64,000 bases of DNA from CBDDEH01 sp965226865 (lineage in GTDB: Bacteria; Chloroflexota; Dehalococcoidia; Lucifugimonadales; JAGWBF01), in contig CBDDEH010000003.1 of the NCBI GenBank assembly GCA_965226865.1, positions 310,001-374,000 of the forward strand, given 5' to 3'. Positions within the stretch are counted from its first letter, which is position 1. Each line of letters starts with the position of its first letter. Of the stretch, positions 34,244 through 43,242 are shown in pieces. Below the pieces are notes generated by a model. That model saw nothing but the letters and a program-made list of their open reading frames with translations, was not told the DNA's origin and ran no database searches. The translations under genes and the position numbers were made by a program.

Positions 34244-35662
34244 ATGGGGAATAAAGAGATCGCGTTGGTGGCTCATCTGATGAGGCGTGCCGGTTTCGGC
34301 GCGTCTTACGATGAGTTGGAGGCACGAGTCAAAAATGGGTATGAAGCAACTGTCGAGGAGCTTCTGGACCCCGAAGCCTATGGAGTTCCTCCAGTCGACC
34401 AGTTCCTGATGGAAAGATATAACCCCGACATCAGTGCTCTCAACGCACCGCCTCATGCGTCGACTCACTTCATGTATCACCTTGTTAACACTCAGCGCCC
34501 TCTCGAAGAAAAGATGGCTCTTTTCTGGCATATGATATTTGCCACGGGCAACTCCAAGGTGGAGCTTCCTCCCCAAATGGTAGAGCAGATGGCCATGTTC
34601 CGTGGGCGTGGGCTAGGGAATTACCGTGCGTTGCTCTTGGATCTTGCCAAGGACCCAGCGATGATCTTCTGGCTCGACAACAACATGAACCACAAAGACG
34701 AACCCAACGAGAACTGGGGGCGGGAACTGCTGGAGCTATTCTCTATGGGGCAAGGGAATTACACAGAGGACGACGTTAAGATGGCATCCCGCGCATTCAC
34801 CGGCTGGACCATCAAACCCAAGCTTCCCAGGCTGCCTTACGGCCGCTACCTGTGGGAATTCGAATACAAAGAGGAAGACCACGACGACAGTGAGAAGGTC
34901 TTTCTGGGAAGCCGCGGCCGATTCAACGGTGAAGACATCATAGATATCGTAGTAAACCATCCGGCAACCGCGAGGTTTATCGCGCGGCACCTTTATAACT
35001 TCTTTGTTGCCGATGAGGTGCAGGTTCCGAGTTGGAAGGACATACCGCCCAAAGATGCGGAAGCAGTGCAGGCCATCGCCGACGTCTTCGTGGAATCAGG
35101 GTTCGAGATTCGTCCCACCTTGAGGTTCTTGCTCAACTCCGACTTTTTTAAAGACGAGAGGGTGTGGTTTGCCAAGGTGAAGAACCCTGCAGAGGTGGTG
35201 GTCGGGACCATCCGGCTGGTTGGGGAGTTCCAAGAGCCTAAGCCTGGTATGTACGAGATCGCCCGTGAGTCGGCTTACCAGGGACAGGAGATGGTCGATC
35301 CGCCCAGCGTGGAAGGCTGGCATACCGGCCAGGAGTGGATCGACACCGGGATGCTGGTTAGGCGCATAAACTTTGTAGCTGAGAAACTGGGAGACACATC
35401 GTTGCCTGGAGTCAGGTCAATCATAGATAGACTTGGCACCCGGGGGACAATGAGGCCGGAGGAATTTGTGGACGGCTGCCTCGAAGTAATAGGCCCTCTA
35501 CAAGTAGGGGAAGAGACTCGCCAGGAGCTAGTCGAGCACGCCAAGAGTATGGGCGATATAAGCCGCGGGTCGTCGGAAGAAGAGGAGAGCCGAGTTTTCG
35601 GCCAGAAGGTGGCCCAGATGTTGCAGCTAATCGCAGCCACAAGGGAATATCAGTTCGGTTAG
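34244..35662 (+). CDS. DUF1800 family protein
   Basis: 472 aa. Seen: LVAHLMRRAGFGASYDELEA at the N-terminus, EEKMALFWHMIFATGNSKVE, LDNNMNHKDEPNENWGRELLELFSMG, YTEDDVKMASRAFTGWTI, and VDPPSVEGWHTGQEWIDT, all hallmarks of DUF1800. Function is unknown. The family is usually encoded next to DUF1501 proteins, and one is present here at 36781-37914 on the other strand beyond the NHL gene. No signal peptide is visible. The ribosome site AAGGAA lies before ATG 34244. Confidence 0.92.
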   Translation: MGNKEIALVAHLMRRAGFGASYDELEARVKNGYEATVEELLDPEAYGVPPVDQFLMERYNPDISALNAPPHASTHFMYHLVNTQRPLEEKMALFWHMIFATGNSKVELPPQMVEQMAMFRGRGLGNYRALLLDLAKDPAMIFWLDNNMNHKDEPNENWGRELLELFSMGQGNYTEDDVKMASRAFTGWTIKPKLPRLPYGRYLWEFEYKEEDHDDSEKVFLGSRGRFNGEDIIDIVVNHPATARFIARHLYNFFVADEVQVPSWKDIPPKDAEAVQAIADVFVESGFEIRPTLRFLLNSDFFKDERVWFAKVKNPAEVVVGTIRLVGEFQEPKPGMYEIARESAYQGQEMVDPPSVEGWHTGQEWIDTGMLVRRINFVAEKLGDTSLPGVRSIIDRLGTRGTMRPEEFVDGCLEVIGPLQVGEETRQELVEHAKSMGDISRGSSEEEESRVFGQKVAQMLQLIAATREYQFG

Positions 35663-35698
35663 TAATTAGCTAGCTCCTCCATAAGGAGAAGAATCGCG

Positions 35699-36703
35699 AT
35701 GCCCACGACCCAGGTCGTTTTTGACCGCGCCTTTACCTACCAATACAACATAGGCAATAACACCGCGTCGGGGCCCGGTTTTCTCAAGCCGGTGGCCTTG
35801 GCTCGTGGTTCTGGAGATACGGTGTACGTTGCCAACTGGGGGGATGATTACGTCGTATGTACCCGTATCACCAAGTGCACTCTCGACTCCGAATGGATCG
35901 CTGACATAGGCAGCACCGGTACGGGGGATGGCCAGCTCCTATGGCCCGGTGGGTTGGCTCTCGATAGCCAGGAAAACGTCTATCTGACGGATGAATCGAT
36001 ACATAAGATCGTGGTTTTCGACAAGGACGGCGCTTTTCTGGGCAAGTTAGGCGGTCCTGGGGCTGGCGAGGGTGAGTTTAACCGGCCCAGTGGGTTGGCC
36101 TTTGAGGGGGACGATAACCTTTACGTCGTGGACACCTGGAACAATCGTGTCCAGAAGCTCACCAGGGACGGCAGATTCCTGACGACGTGGGGTGAAGCCG
36201 GCTCAGCCTCGGGCCAGTTCAATAAGCCCTGGGGCATCACGGTCGATGGTCAGGGCGATGTTTATGTGGCTGATTGGGGGAACGACCGGGTGCAGAAGTT
36301 TTCTTCTGAGGGCTCCCACCTGGCGACATTCGGTAGCTCAGGCACCGGTAAGGCCCAATTCACAAGGCCCAGCGATGTGGCGGTCGATAAGGATGGGGAT
36401 ATATATGTGGCTGACTGGGGCAACGACAGAGTTCAAGTGTTGAGCGCTGATGGCGGCTATCTGGCTACCCTTGTAGGTGACGCGACGGATTTTTCCAAGT
36501 GGGCCGCTGAGTTCATCGCCGTAAATCCTGATTACGCGAAGGGTTGGGACAGGGCTGACCGCGAGCCGTCATGGCGGTTCCGCAGGCCCTCGGCAGTCGT
36601 CGTGGATGACGACTATAGGATCATAATAGCCGATACCAATCAGGCACGGCTCCAGATATATCTCAAAAACCCCGACTATCAGGACCCGCAAGCCAATCTC
36701 TAG
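35699..36703 (+). CDS. NHL-repeat beta-propeller protein
   Basis: 334 aa built of about six NHL repeats. Examples are GDGQLLWPGGLALDSQENVY, GEGEFNRPSGLAFEGDDNLY, ASGQFNKPWGITVDGQGDVY, and GKAQFTRPSDVAVDKDGDIY. Each is followed by V.D.WN.RVQ/ADWGNDRVQ-type strands. Such propellers bind proteins, carbohydrates or cell-wall material. No signal peptide or enzyme residues were seen. It follows DUF1800 by 36 bp with an AGGAG site, and the terminator at 36728-36755 ends the transcript, so it is probably the last gene of a DUF1800 operon. Confidence 0.9.
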   Translation: MPTTQVVFDRAFTYQYNIGNNTASGPGFLKPVALARGSGDTVYVANWGDDYVVCTRITKCTLDSEWIADIGSTGTGDGQLLWPGGLALDSQENVYLTDESIHKIVVFDKDGAFLGKLGGPGAGEGEFNRPSGLAFEGDDNLYVVDTWNNRVQKLTRDGRFLTTWGEAGSASGQFNKPWGITVDGQGDVYVADWGNDRVQKFSSEGSHLATFGSSGTGKAQFTRPSDVAVDKDGDIYVADWGNDRVQVLSADGGYLATLVGDATDFSKWAAEFIAVNPDYAKGWDRADREPSWRFRRPSAVVVDDDYRIIIADTNQARLQIYLKNPDYQDPQANL

Positions 36704-36727
36704 AAACGTCTTGGTGGATCTCTAAGA

Positions 36728-36755
36728 AAACAGACCGGTACGTACCGGTCTGTTT
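36728..36755. terminator. Strong bidirectional terminator
   Basis: A perfect 28-bp palindrome: AAACAGACCGGTAC (36728-36741) pairs with GTACCGGTCTGTTT (36742-36755), followed by ATTTTT. Lies between the convergent NHL-repeat and DUF1501 genes and serves both. Confidence 0.88.
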
Positions 36756-36780
36756 ATTTTTGGGAAATCCTTTGATCCGT

Positions 36781-37914
36781 CTAGTTCTTGCTGATGAAGT
36801 TCAGCATCTCGAAAGTTCCACCGACAATTGGCTTCGCGTCCAGACCCAGCCAGTCCTCCAGGATGTTCGAGTACACACCACGGAAATCAATATTAGGGAC
36901 CATGTCACCCTCTTGAAGGTCTCCCGGCTTTCTGGACGGGTACTCGCTATGGTGACCCCCTTTGATCGGATTACCGATAGCGAAGGCCGCGCCTCCAGCT
37001 CCATGGTCCGTGCCTGATCCGTTGTCGCGAACCCGACGACCAAATTCGGAGAACATGAACAGCACGACGTTGTCGGCGGCGTTGTGCTCCTCCAGATCTT
37101 GGAAGAAATCGGATACCGCTTCAGACATATCTTTCAGCAACTGGTCGTGTGCGCCTATCTGGCTGGCGTGAGTGTCGTAGCTGGCCTGTGACGTATAGAA
37201 GATACGAGTACCGAGGCCGGCGAGGTGTACCTGCGCGATGTCTTTGAGCTTTTTGGCGACCGCCGTATCGGCATACTCGACAGTCGATGTGTACTTTGTA
37301 GGGGCCGTGCGAAGGATATCGGCGCCCTTTAAGGCGTCGAGCCCAGTCTGGCCGAGGTAGTCCATCACGTATCCGCCCCCGACCGTTGGAGAATACATCC
37401 GTTGGAACCTCTCGAGGGCTACGAGCCGCTGGTCCTCTTCCAGGCGGGTAAGTATGCCGTAGGTGGCCAGGTCAGATACCGACGCTACCGAGACACCGGG
37501 CATGACCAGGGCTCTGGGTAGGCCGTTGCTGAAATTCACGGTTGTCAGCACATTTTCCTTATTCGGGTCCAGGTCGCGAGTTGCTCTCGCCAACCAGCCT
37601 TCCGTCCCGACTTTGTCGGGTTCGCAAGTATGCCAGATGTCCATCGAGCGGAAATGGGAACGAGGTGAGTTGCCGTAGCCAATGCCGTGGATAATGGCCA
37701 TCTTCCCCTGGTCCCACAAGCTCTTTATGGGAGACACGCTGGGGTGCAGTCCGAGATCGTTATCGAGAGGGATTATTTTGTCTTCTGGAACACCCACTTT
37801 GGGGCGGTTATCCCTATATAGAGGGTCGTTGTATGGAATAACAGTGTTGAGGTAGTCGTTTCCACCGGTGAGCTGTAACACAACTAGGACTGGATCTTTG
37901 ACGCTGGCCGGCAT
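36781..37914 (-). CDS. DUF1501 family protein
   Basis: 377 aa. Seen: LVVLQLTGGNDYLNTVIPYN near the N-terminus, YGNSPRSHFRSMDIWHT, VMFSEFGRRVRDNGSGTDHG, AGGAAFAIGNPIKGGHHS, and a final NILEDWLGLDAKPIVGG. These are diagnostic of DUF1501, a sulfatase/alkaline-phosphatase-like fold. Most members carry a Tat signal; this one starts directly at the core, so it may be cytosolic or have another export route. Typically partners DUF1800, found here on the opposite strand. Function unknown. Confidence 0.92.
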   Translation of the reverse strand: MPASVKDPVLVVLQLTGGNDYLNTVIPYNDPLYRDNRPKVGVPEDKIIPLDNDLGLHPSVSPIKSLWDQGKMAIIHGIGYGNSPRSHFRSMDIWHTCEPDKVGTEGWLARATRDLDPNKENVLTTVNFSNGLPRALVMPGVSVASVSDLATYGILTRLEEDQRLVALERFQRMYSPTVGGGYVMDYLGQTGLDALKGADILRTAPTKYTSTVEYADTAVAKKLKDIAQVHLAGLGTRIFYTSQASYDTHASQIGAHDQLLKDMSEAVSDFFQDLEEHNAADNVVLFMFSEFGRRVRDNGSGTDHGAGGAAFAIGNPIKGGHHSEYPSRKPGDLQEGDMVPNIDFRGVYSNILEDWLGLDAKPIVGGTFEMLNFISKN

Positions 37915-38031
37915 TTATTATCCCTTCCCTTGTGGAGTATTCTTCGAGGCGCTATTGTAAACTTTGATACATCGTGACGCAACTATTCTCGGCGGTAGGC
38001 ATGGCTGCGATTATGCAAAGGAGGAATCCAG

Positions 38032-38565
38032 ATGGAGCTTCAAGGTAAACGTGTAGCAGTGCTTGTGGAAGATGACTATCAGGAATTGGAGCTGTGGTAC
38101 CCCGTACTGCGAATGCGGGAAGCGGGCGCAGAGGTGCGCATTATCGGACCGCGTCAGGGAAGCTTTAAGAGTAAGCTGGGCTATCCGGCGCAAGCCGATA
38201 TGGCCATCGACGACGCCAGGCCGGAGGACTTCGATGCGGTGGTGGTTCCCGGAGGATATGCGCCTGATCGCATGCGACGGCATTCGAAAATGGTGGCATT
38301 CGTAAAGGATGCGCACGACCAACGGAAGATCGTTGCGGCCATCTGCCACGCGGGATGGATGCTCGCTTCAGCCGGGATCATCACCGGGCGCAGAGTTACC
38401 AGCTTTTTCGCTATCAAAGATGACATGATCAACGCCGGTGCTGATTGGGTGGACCAGGAGGTGGTAGTTGACGGCAATATCATCACATCCCGAACGCCTG
38501 ATGACCTTCCGGCATTCAGCAGAGAGATAGTCAAGGCATTGACTCTGGCCAAAGTGGGTGTCTAG
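38032..38565 (+). CDS. DJ-1/PfpI family protein (YhbO-like)
   Basis: 177 aa, full length. Seen: RVAVLVEDDYQELELWYPVL, VVVPGGYAPDRMRRH, the nucleophile elbow AAICHAGWMLASAG with the catalytic Cys, and NIITSRTPDDLPAF. The Glu in EDDYQELEL corresponds to the conserved acid near the Cys. The group covers protease I, glyoxalase III-type and protein/nucleotide deglycase activities; the exact one is not decidable. An AAGGAGG site precedes the ATG. Convergent with the small gene at 38572. Confidence 0.92.
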   Translation: MELQGKRVAVLVEDDYQELELWYPVLRMREAGAEVRIIGPRQGSFKSKLGYPAQADMAIDDARPEDFDAVVVPGGYAPDRMRRHSKMVAFVKDAHDQRKIVAAICHAGWMLASAGIITGRRVTSFFAIKDDMINAGADWVDQEVVVDGNIITSRTPDDLPAFSREIVKALTLAKVGV

Positions 38566-38571
38566 CGCCCG

Positions 38572-38836
38572 CTATCCATTGTCTTCTGTTGCGAGAAATA
38601 CTTGGTCGCCTTCCCGCACCCTTCCTCGAACTTTGATGGCCACTTGATCGCCAGGTTCAGCCTTCTCAACCGGCTGGTGGTCTATTCCCATGGATTCTAT
38701 GGTTTCAACCAGATCGGTAGTGTGACCCGTGATGTGGATTCGATCGCCTTTCTCCAGAGGTTCTTGCAGATCGAGGGCTGCCACTGCAAACGTTGTGAAA
38801 GTAGTGGGAAACTGTCCCTATCAGTGATTCCGCCAT
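38572..38836 (-). pseudogene. Small EF-Tu-domain-2-like protein, frameshift near its N-terminus
   Basis: Start ATG 38836 follows GAGGAGGTG and gives MAESLIGTVSHYF. At a TTT run (38798-38800) the frame must drop one base to continue as TTFAVAALDLQEPLEKGDRI, then ITGHTTDLVETIESMGIDHQ, and end LATEDNG. The joined product of about 87 aa is a single translation-factor domain-2-like beta barrel (GD.I.I.GHTTD, ..PGD.V.IKV). Small stand-alone proteins of this type occur widely without assigned function. The shift sits in a homopolymer, so an assembly error is as likely as real decay. A GTG inside could start a shorter 70-aa product. Confidence 0.75.
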
Positions 38837-38999
38837 CGAGCACCTCCTCGTACCGAGCGTCTTGCTCCAATGTTACTCCGAAACTGTGGAAGTCGTAGCG
38901 CGCCTCAGGCTATCGCTGCTGATTTCCCATTTGGCAACTCATGCCCTAAAATTCCGTGGACAGAACCCTGGGATTCATCCGGTTATCATGGAGGCCGAC

Positions 39000-39644
39000 A
39001 TGCTTACTTTGGTCCTACCCGAGATAGAACAATACGCTACCGATCACACCAGTCCGCTACCTCAACACCTCGATACGTTGATGCAAGTGACCCATGACAC
39101 TATGGATTTCCCTCAGATGATAAGCGGACCGATCGAGGGAACACTCCTCCAGTTTCTCGTATGGATTAGCGGCGCTCGGAGGGTACTGGAAATCGGCACG
39201 TTCACCGGTTTCAGTGCCCAGATGATGGCGGCGGGGTTACCGGAAGATGGAACGGTGATTACCTGCGAGATCAACCCGGAAGCCGAGAAACTCGCCAAAG
39301 ATTATTTCAAAAGAGGCCCAAACGGCCATAAGATCGACATGCGCATGGGTCCCGCTCAAGAGACTCTGAAGGGCCTGGCTCCATCCTTCGACCTGGTTTT
39401 CATAGATGCCGACAAACAGAGCTATGCGCCCTACTATGAGCGATCCCTTGAGCTTCTCTCGCCCAAAGGTATCATCGTTGTAGACAACGTGCTATGGAGC
39501 GGTAGAGTGCTGGACCCTCAGGACGAGACCGACCATGCCTTAGCCCAGTTCAACGAGCACGTGAGGCAAGATACAAGAGTGCAACATGTCCTTCTTCCAA
39601 TCCGAGATGGCATTATGCTGATCCGCCGCAAGGGCGGTTTTTAA
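39000..39644 (+). CDS. O-methyltransferase, caffeoyl-CoA (COMT) type
   Basis: 214 aa from ATG 39000, chosen for the GGAGG five bases upstream; the frame is open to 38862 without similarity. Seen: TMDFPQMISGPIEGTLLQFL, SAM motif I in RRVLEIGTFTGFSAQMMAAG, TCEINPEAEKLAKDYF, the metal-binding FDLVFIDADKQSYAPYYERS, and VDNVLWSGRVLDP. The Asp residues in FIDADK and VDN match the divalent-cation site of family 3 O-methyltransferases. Methylates catechol-like or other vicinal hydroxyls. Substrate unknown. Confidence 0.92.
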   Translation: MLTLVLPEIEQYATDHTSPLPQHLDTLMQVTHDTMDFPQMISGPIEGTLLQFLVWISGARRVLEIGTFTGFSAQMMAAGLPEDGTVITCEINPEAEKLAKDYFKRGPNGHKIDMRMGPAQETLKGLAPSFDLVFIDADKQSYAPYYERSLELLSPKGIIVVDNVLWSGRVLDPQDETDHALAQFNEHVRQDTRVQHVLLPIRDGIMLIRRKGGF

Positions 39645-39682
39645 CGCGGCAAGAAAAGATACAAAAGACGGTGACGCTGTCC

Positions 39683-42406
39683 CTACTCGGCTTCCAGCAG
39701 ACGGCTTAGATCGTGTTTCGCGCCAAGGATATCGGCCCAGAGGTCACCCATTCTCTCGATACGGTCGGGCACTGAGTGGATGTTGAGAGAGGTTGGGTAC
39801 ATGCCGTCGAGCTCATCCCAACTGATGGGTGTGGGCACAGGCGCACCGGGTAGAGGCCGCAGCGAGTAGATAGACGCCATATTCTTATTTCGGACGTTCT
39901 GGTTATGGTCCAGGAAGATCTTCCCTCCTCGCTTGCTCACTGACCACTCCATCGTCACGTCTTTGGGCCGCTGTTGCATCAGGAACCGACCTATTAGTTC
40001 GCAGGTCTTGCGAGTTACAGAGTAATCGTACCGACGCAATATGGGGACGTAGATATGCAGGCCGGTCTTGCCTGAAGTCTTTAGAAAAGAGGATAGAGAG
40101 AGCTCATCGAGGATATCTTTGAGGGCTTGGGCCACCTCAGCCACTTTAGCGAACGCCTTGCGGTTTAACTCCGGCTCATCGCCTTCCTTTTCTTTACCCG
40201 AGTAGATGTAGGGGTCGAGATCGAACACAATGAAATCGGGACTGTTCAATACACTTTTGTCTATCGTTTCTTTTGAGCCCGTAAAAGTTGCGTCCAGATG
40301 GGTAGCGTCGGGCCCTTGTACCGTGCGAGAAAGCCAGGGATGAAGCTCGATGTTGGCCAGTTGAGCCAACCAGATCAACGTTGGCAGGTTATTGACCAAG
40401 ATGTAATCCCCGTCCCCTTCGTTATGGGAGGAAAACAAGCGCACCGTTTCTACGAACTCCGGCAGGTTCTGCTCGTAGTGTTTCTGGTAGAAACTTTGGC
40501 CCTGGATTCCATCGGGGTAACGGGTCAGTGTCATAGGCCGGTCCTTGAGGTGGGGAAGTAACACAGACGCGGTGCGAGCATAGTATTGAATCAAGTCTCT
40601 CTTGGTAACCGGAGGCGTGCTTCCGGCAGCGGGCCAAAGGACCTTGTTCAGGTTAGTAAGGCTTATGCGGTGGCCCGTGATTTCCGCGAGCAATTTCTCC
40701 TGGTTACCTGATAGCTGCTCCAGGACCCCCGCAACGTCATTGTCCAGTGAGTCTGACGAGGTCTCGATAACGGTTTCCTGGGATCCAATGTCGGCCTCTT
40801 GCTGCTCGCGTCCCACTTTCTTGGGATCGACGTCGTTCCGGAGCCCCAGGAATACGGGTGCACGCAGCCGGCCGTCAGCGGTCCACTGGGCGAACTTCAC
40901 CTGAGCCACCAGTTCAGGACGCACCCAACTGTTTTCGGCTTTATCAAGCTCGGGATCAGGGGCAAAAGGGCACTAATCGGACTTCAACCCGGACAGTAGT
41001 CCGAGGATCTCTTTGAGGGTTGATTGGTTGAACCCAGTTCCGACCTTGCCGGCGTACCGCAGCTCGGCTCCTTCGTAGTACCCGACCAGCAGAGCGCCGA
41101 AGGTTTCCAGCCGTTCTCCGGCGCCTTGTGTATGCCCACCGACGACAAACTCCTGAGCCCGTACGGCCTTTACCTTGAGCCATAATCGGCTGCGTTTACC
41201 AGGCTCGTATAGACTGTCGCGTCGCTTGGCCACCATACCCTCGAGTCCCAGTTGGACCGCAGCTCGGAAAAAGGACTCCCCGTCCGCCTCAACGTATTCC
41301 ACAGGCTGGACTGAGTCCCCAGGGATCAAGATCTGATGGAGCGTCTTTTTGCGCTGGCGCAGAGGCATTTTCTGTAGTCCAGTTCCATCGAGATGCAGCA
41401 GGTCGAAAGGGCAGTAGGTGATCGCTACGGAGGTAACGGGGCGGTCTACTATACTCTTATCCAGTCCGGTATACTGTTGGAGCAGTCCGAAATTAGCCAG
41501 TCCATTATCGTCGAGGGCCACAACTTCGCCGTCCAGGACCATCTCATCCGCCGGCTGCACTCCAAGCTCTTTGACCACAGTTGGGAATACCGATGTTAGA
41601 TCAATTCCGTTGCGACTAAGTAAGGTCACCGTGCCGCCCTGTGAAAATGCCAGCACCCTATATCCGTCCAGCTTGGGTTCGAACAGCCAGTCATCGTGAG
41701 AGAACGGTTTGTCTAATATTCTTGCCAACATCGGACTCAGCTTCGAAGGGAAGGACTCTTCTTTTCCGACTTCGTGCAGAGTGCTCAGGCCGTCCGCTCT
41801 CGCGGGGTCGGGCAGGCGGCCGCTCTTCAGGTCAGATAGAGTTAACCCGGACTGTACTGATCGATCATCCTCGAGCACATCGCTGTCTGGATCGGCCAGC
41901 TTGTCCCGGTACTTGATCAAAAGCCAGTCCTTATCGCTTCGAGACGTCCGAACGAGGGTCCATGAGCCCTTAAGCTTGTGACCCCGAAGGGTAAAGGACA
42001 GCTTTCCCTTCTCCAGACCCTTGTGAAGACGTTCCTCTGCTTCTGCTCGATCACCAAAGGAGAACCGACCCTCTTCGTCGGGAGAATAGGTGCCCGCATC
42101 CCATACAATGACCTGCCCGGCTCCGTAATTGCCGTGGGCGATAACTCCCTCAAAGGACGAGTAGTCTATCGGGTGGTCTTCCACCATTACAGCAAGCCGT
42201 TTTTCCTGGGGATCTAGAGATGGCCCATTGGGAACTGCCCAGGACTTCAGCACTCCATCAAGCTCCAGGCGAAAGTCGTAGTGTAGGCGCTGCGCTGCGT
42301 GTTGGTGCACCACGAACCGCAGGCTTCCTGGGGTCTGGTCAGAGGAAGACGGTTTGGGTTCGCGGGTTTTAGAGAAATCGCGTTTTTTCTTATAGTCCTT
42401 TAGCAT
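39683..42406 (-). pseudogene. ligD: NHEJ multidomain DNA ligase LigD (PE-Lig-Pol), interrupted by one amber codon
   Basis: Two pieces in the same frame (40973-42406 and 39683-40924) are separated by TAG at 40973-40975 plus 16 coding codons (CPFAPDPELDKAEN...). Read through: 907 codons. The 3'-phosphoesterase domain (about 10-150) has FVVHQHAAQRLHYDFRLELD. The ligase domain (about 200-490) has the nucleotidyl Lys motif LFEPKLDGYRVLAF, MVLDGEVVALD and GLEGMVAKRRDSLY. The primase/polymerase domain (about 570-890) has YYARTASVLLPHLKDRPMTL and FIVFDLDPY. The amber codon falls in the OB-fold of the ligase at about residue 478. Start ATG 42406 by similarity; the longer frame to 42559 overlaps DUF72. 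It could be a nonsense mutation, an error, or a split gene whose Pol part starts at GTG 40924. With Ku it forms bacterial end joining. Confidence 0.85.
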
Positions 42407-42461
42407 CGCGACTCTTCTTCTTTTTGGAGTAACAAAATCAAATGAGGGTAGTGGCTGTCGA

Positions 42462-43178
42462 CTAGTCCTCCCCAGCCCGTTGTTCGAGGTGCTGGTGGAG
42501 ACTCTTAGCGAATATAGGTCCCTTCCCCTCTTCTTCGTGCTTAAAATACACGAACACATCCGTCCAGTCCGATTCGTGTTCCGTTATGACATCCGCCCAA
42601 CGGGCCAGGTCGTGGTCCTGGTATCCCTCGTCTCGCAATCTGAAATAACCGTAGCTTGCGGTCGCGATGATGGGAGTGGTCAGCTTCTCACTGTCGGCAA
42701 TGCACAGAGCGACGTTTTTGTCCTTTAGCCGGGAAAAGACGTCTTCAGAGTGCCAGGAGGAGTTGCGGAATTCAAGGGCTATTTGCAGGTCGGGCGGGAC
42801 CCAGTCGAGAAATTCCTCCAGCACGTCGAGATTCTTTTTGAAAGACGGAGGTAACTGAAATAGCAGAGTACCAAGCTTGGGGCCGAGGATTCGCGCTCTG
42901 TTCCCAAACGTCTGGAGTGTATCTTCACACTGGTGGAGCCGGGCGTCGTGGGTGATGCGCCTGGGGGCCTTTAACGTGAACCTGAAACCTGGAGGGGTCT
43001 CCGTTACCCACCCTCGCAGGGCCTGCTCGCTGGGCATACGGTAGAATGAGTAATTGATTTCTACCGTTGGGAACCGTTCGGAGTAGTAGGGGAGCATCTT
43101 GGAGGTCGGCAGGTCTGTTGGATAAAAGCTGCCTTTCCACTCCGTGTAATTATAGCCTGATGTCCCTATCAAGATCAT
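42462..43178 (-). CDS. DUF72 (YecE-like) family protein, copy 1
   Basis: 238 aa. Seen: MILIGTSGYNYTEWKGSFYP, PTVEINYSFYRMPSEQALRG, FRFTLKAPRRITHDARL, LGTLLFQLPPSFKKNLDVLE, ALEFRNSSWHSEDVFSRLKD, and YFRLRDEGYQDHDLARWAD. This covers the complete TIM-barrel-like DUF72 family. Function is unknown. It sits directly upstream of LigD in the same direction and back-to-back with the ATP-dependent ligase gene. The second copy at 48840-49748 lies inside the translesion operon, which hints at a DNA-repair link. Confidence 0.9.
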   Translation of the reverse strand: MILIGTSGYNYTEWKGSFYPTDLPTSKMLPYYSERFPTVEINYSFYRMPSEQALRGWVTETPPGFRFTLKAPRRITHDARLHQCEDTLQTFGNRARILGPKLGTLLFQLPPSFKKNLDVLEEFLDWVPPDLQIALEFRNSSWHSEDVFSRLKDKNVALCIADSEKLTTPIIATASYGYFRLRDEGYQDHDLARWADVITEHESDWTDVFVYFKHEEEGKGPIFAKSLHQHLEQRAGED

Positions 43179-43242
43179 ACCGATATAATTATAGCAGTGC
43201 GCCGCTTTGGCGAAGTCCGACTGGAGTAGAGGCTATCGGGAA

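Noticed and set aside
35699..36703. Direct repeats in the NHL gene as a DNA repeat array
   Set aside because: They encode degenerate NHL propeller blades and are protein-level repeats, not identical DNA repeats.
38862..38999. Upstream extension of the O-methyltransferase frame
   Set aside because: No similarity to the family; ATG 39000 has GGAGG at the right distance.
40973..40975. In-frame TAG in LigD (and TAG 60693-60695 in the LLM gene) as pyrrolysine
   Set aside because: TAG ends several normal genes here (for example 3083-3085 and 3906-3908), no pyl genes are present, and the LLM gene has other lesions.
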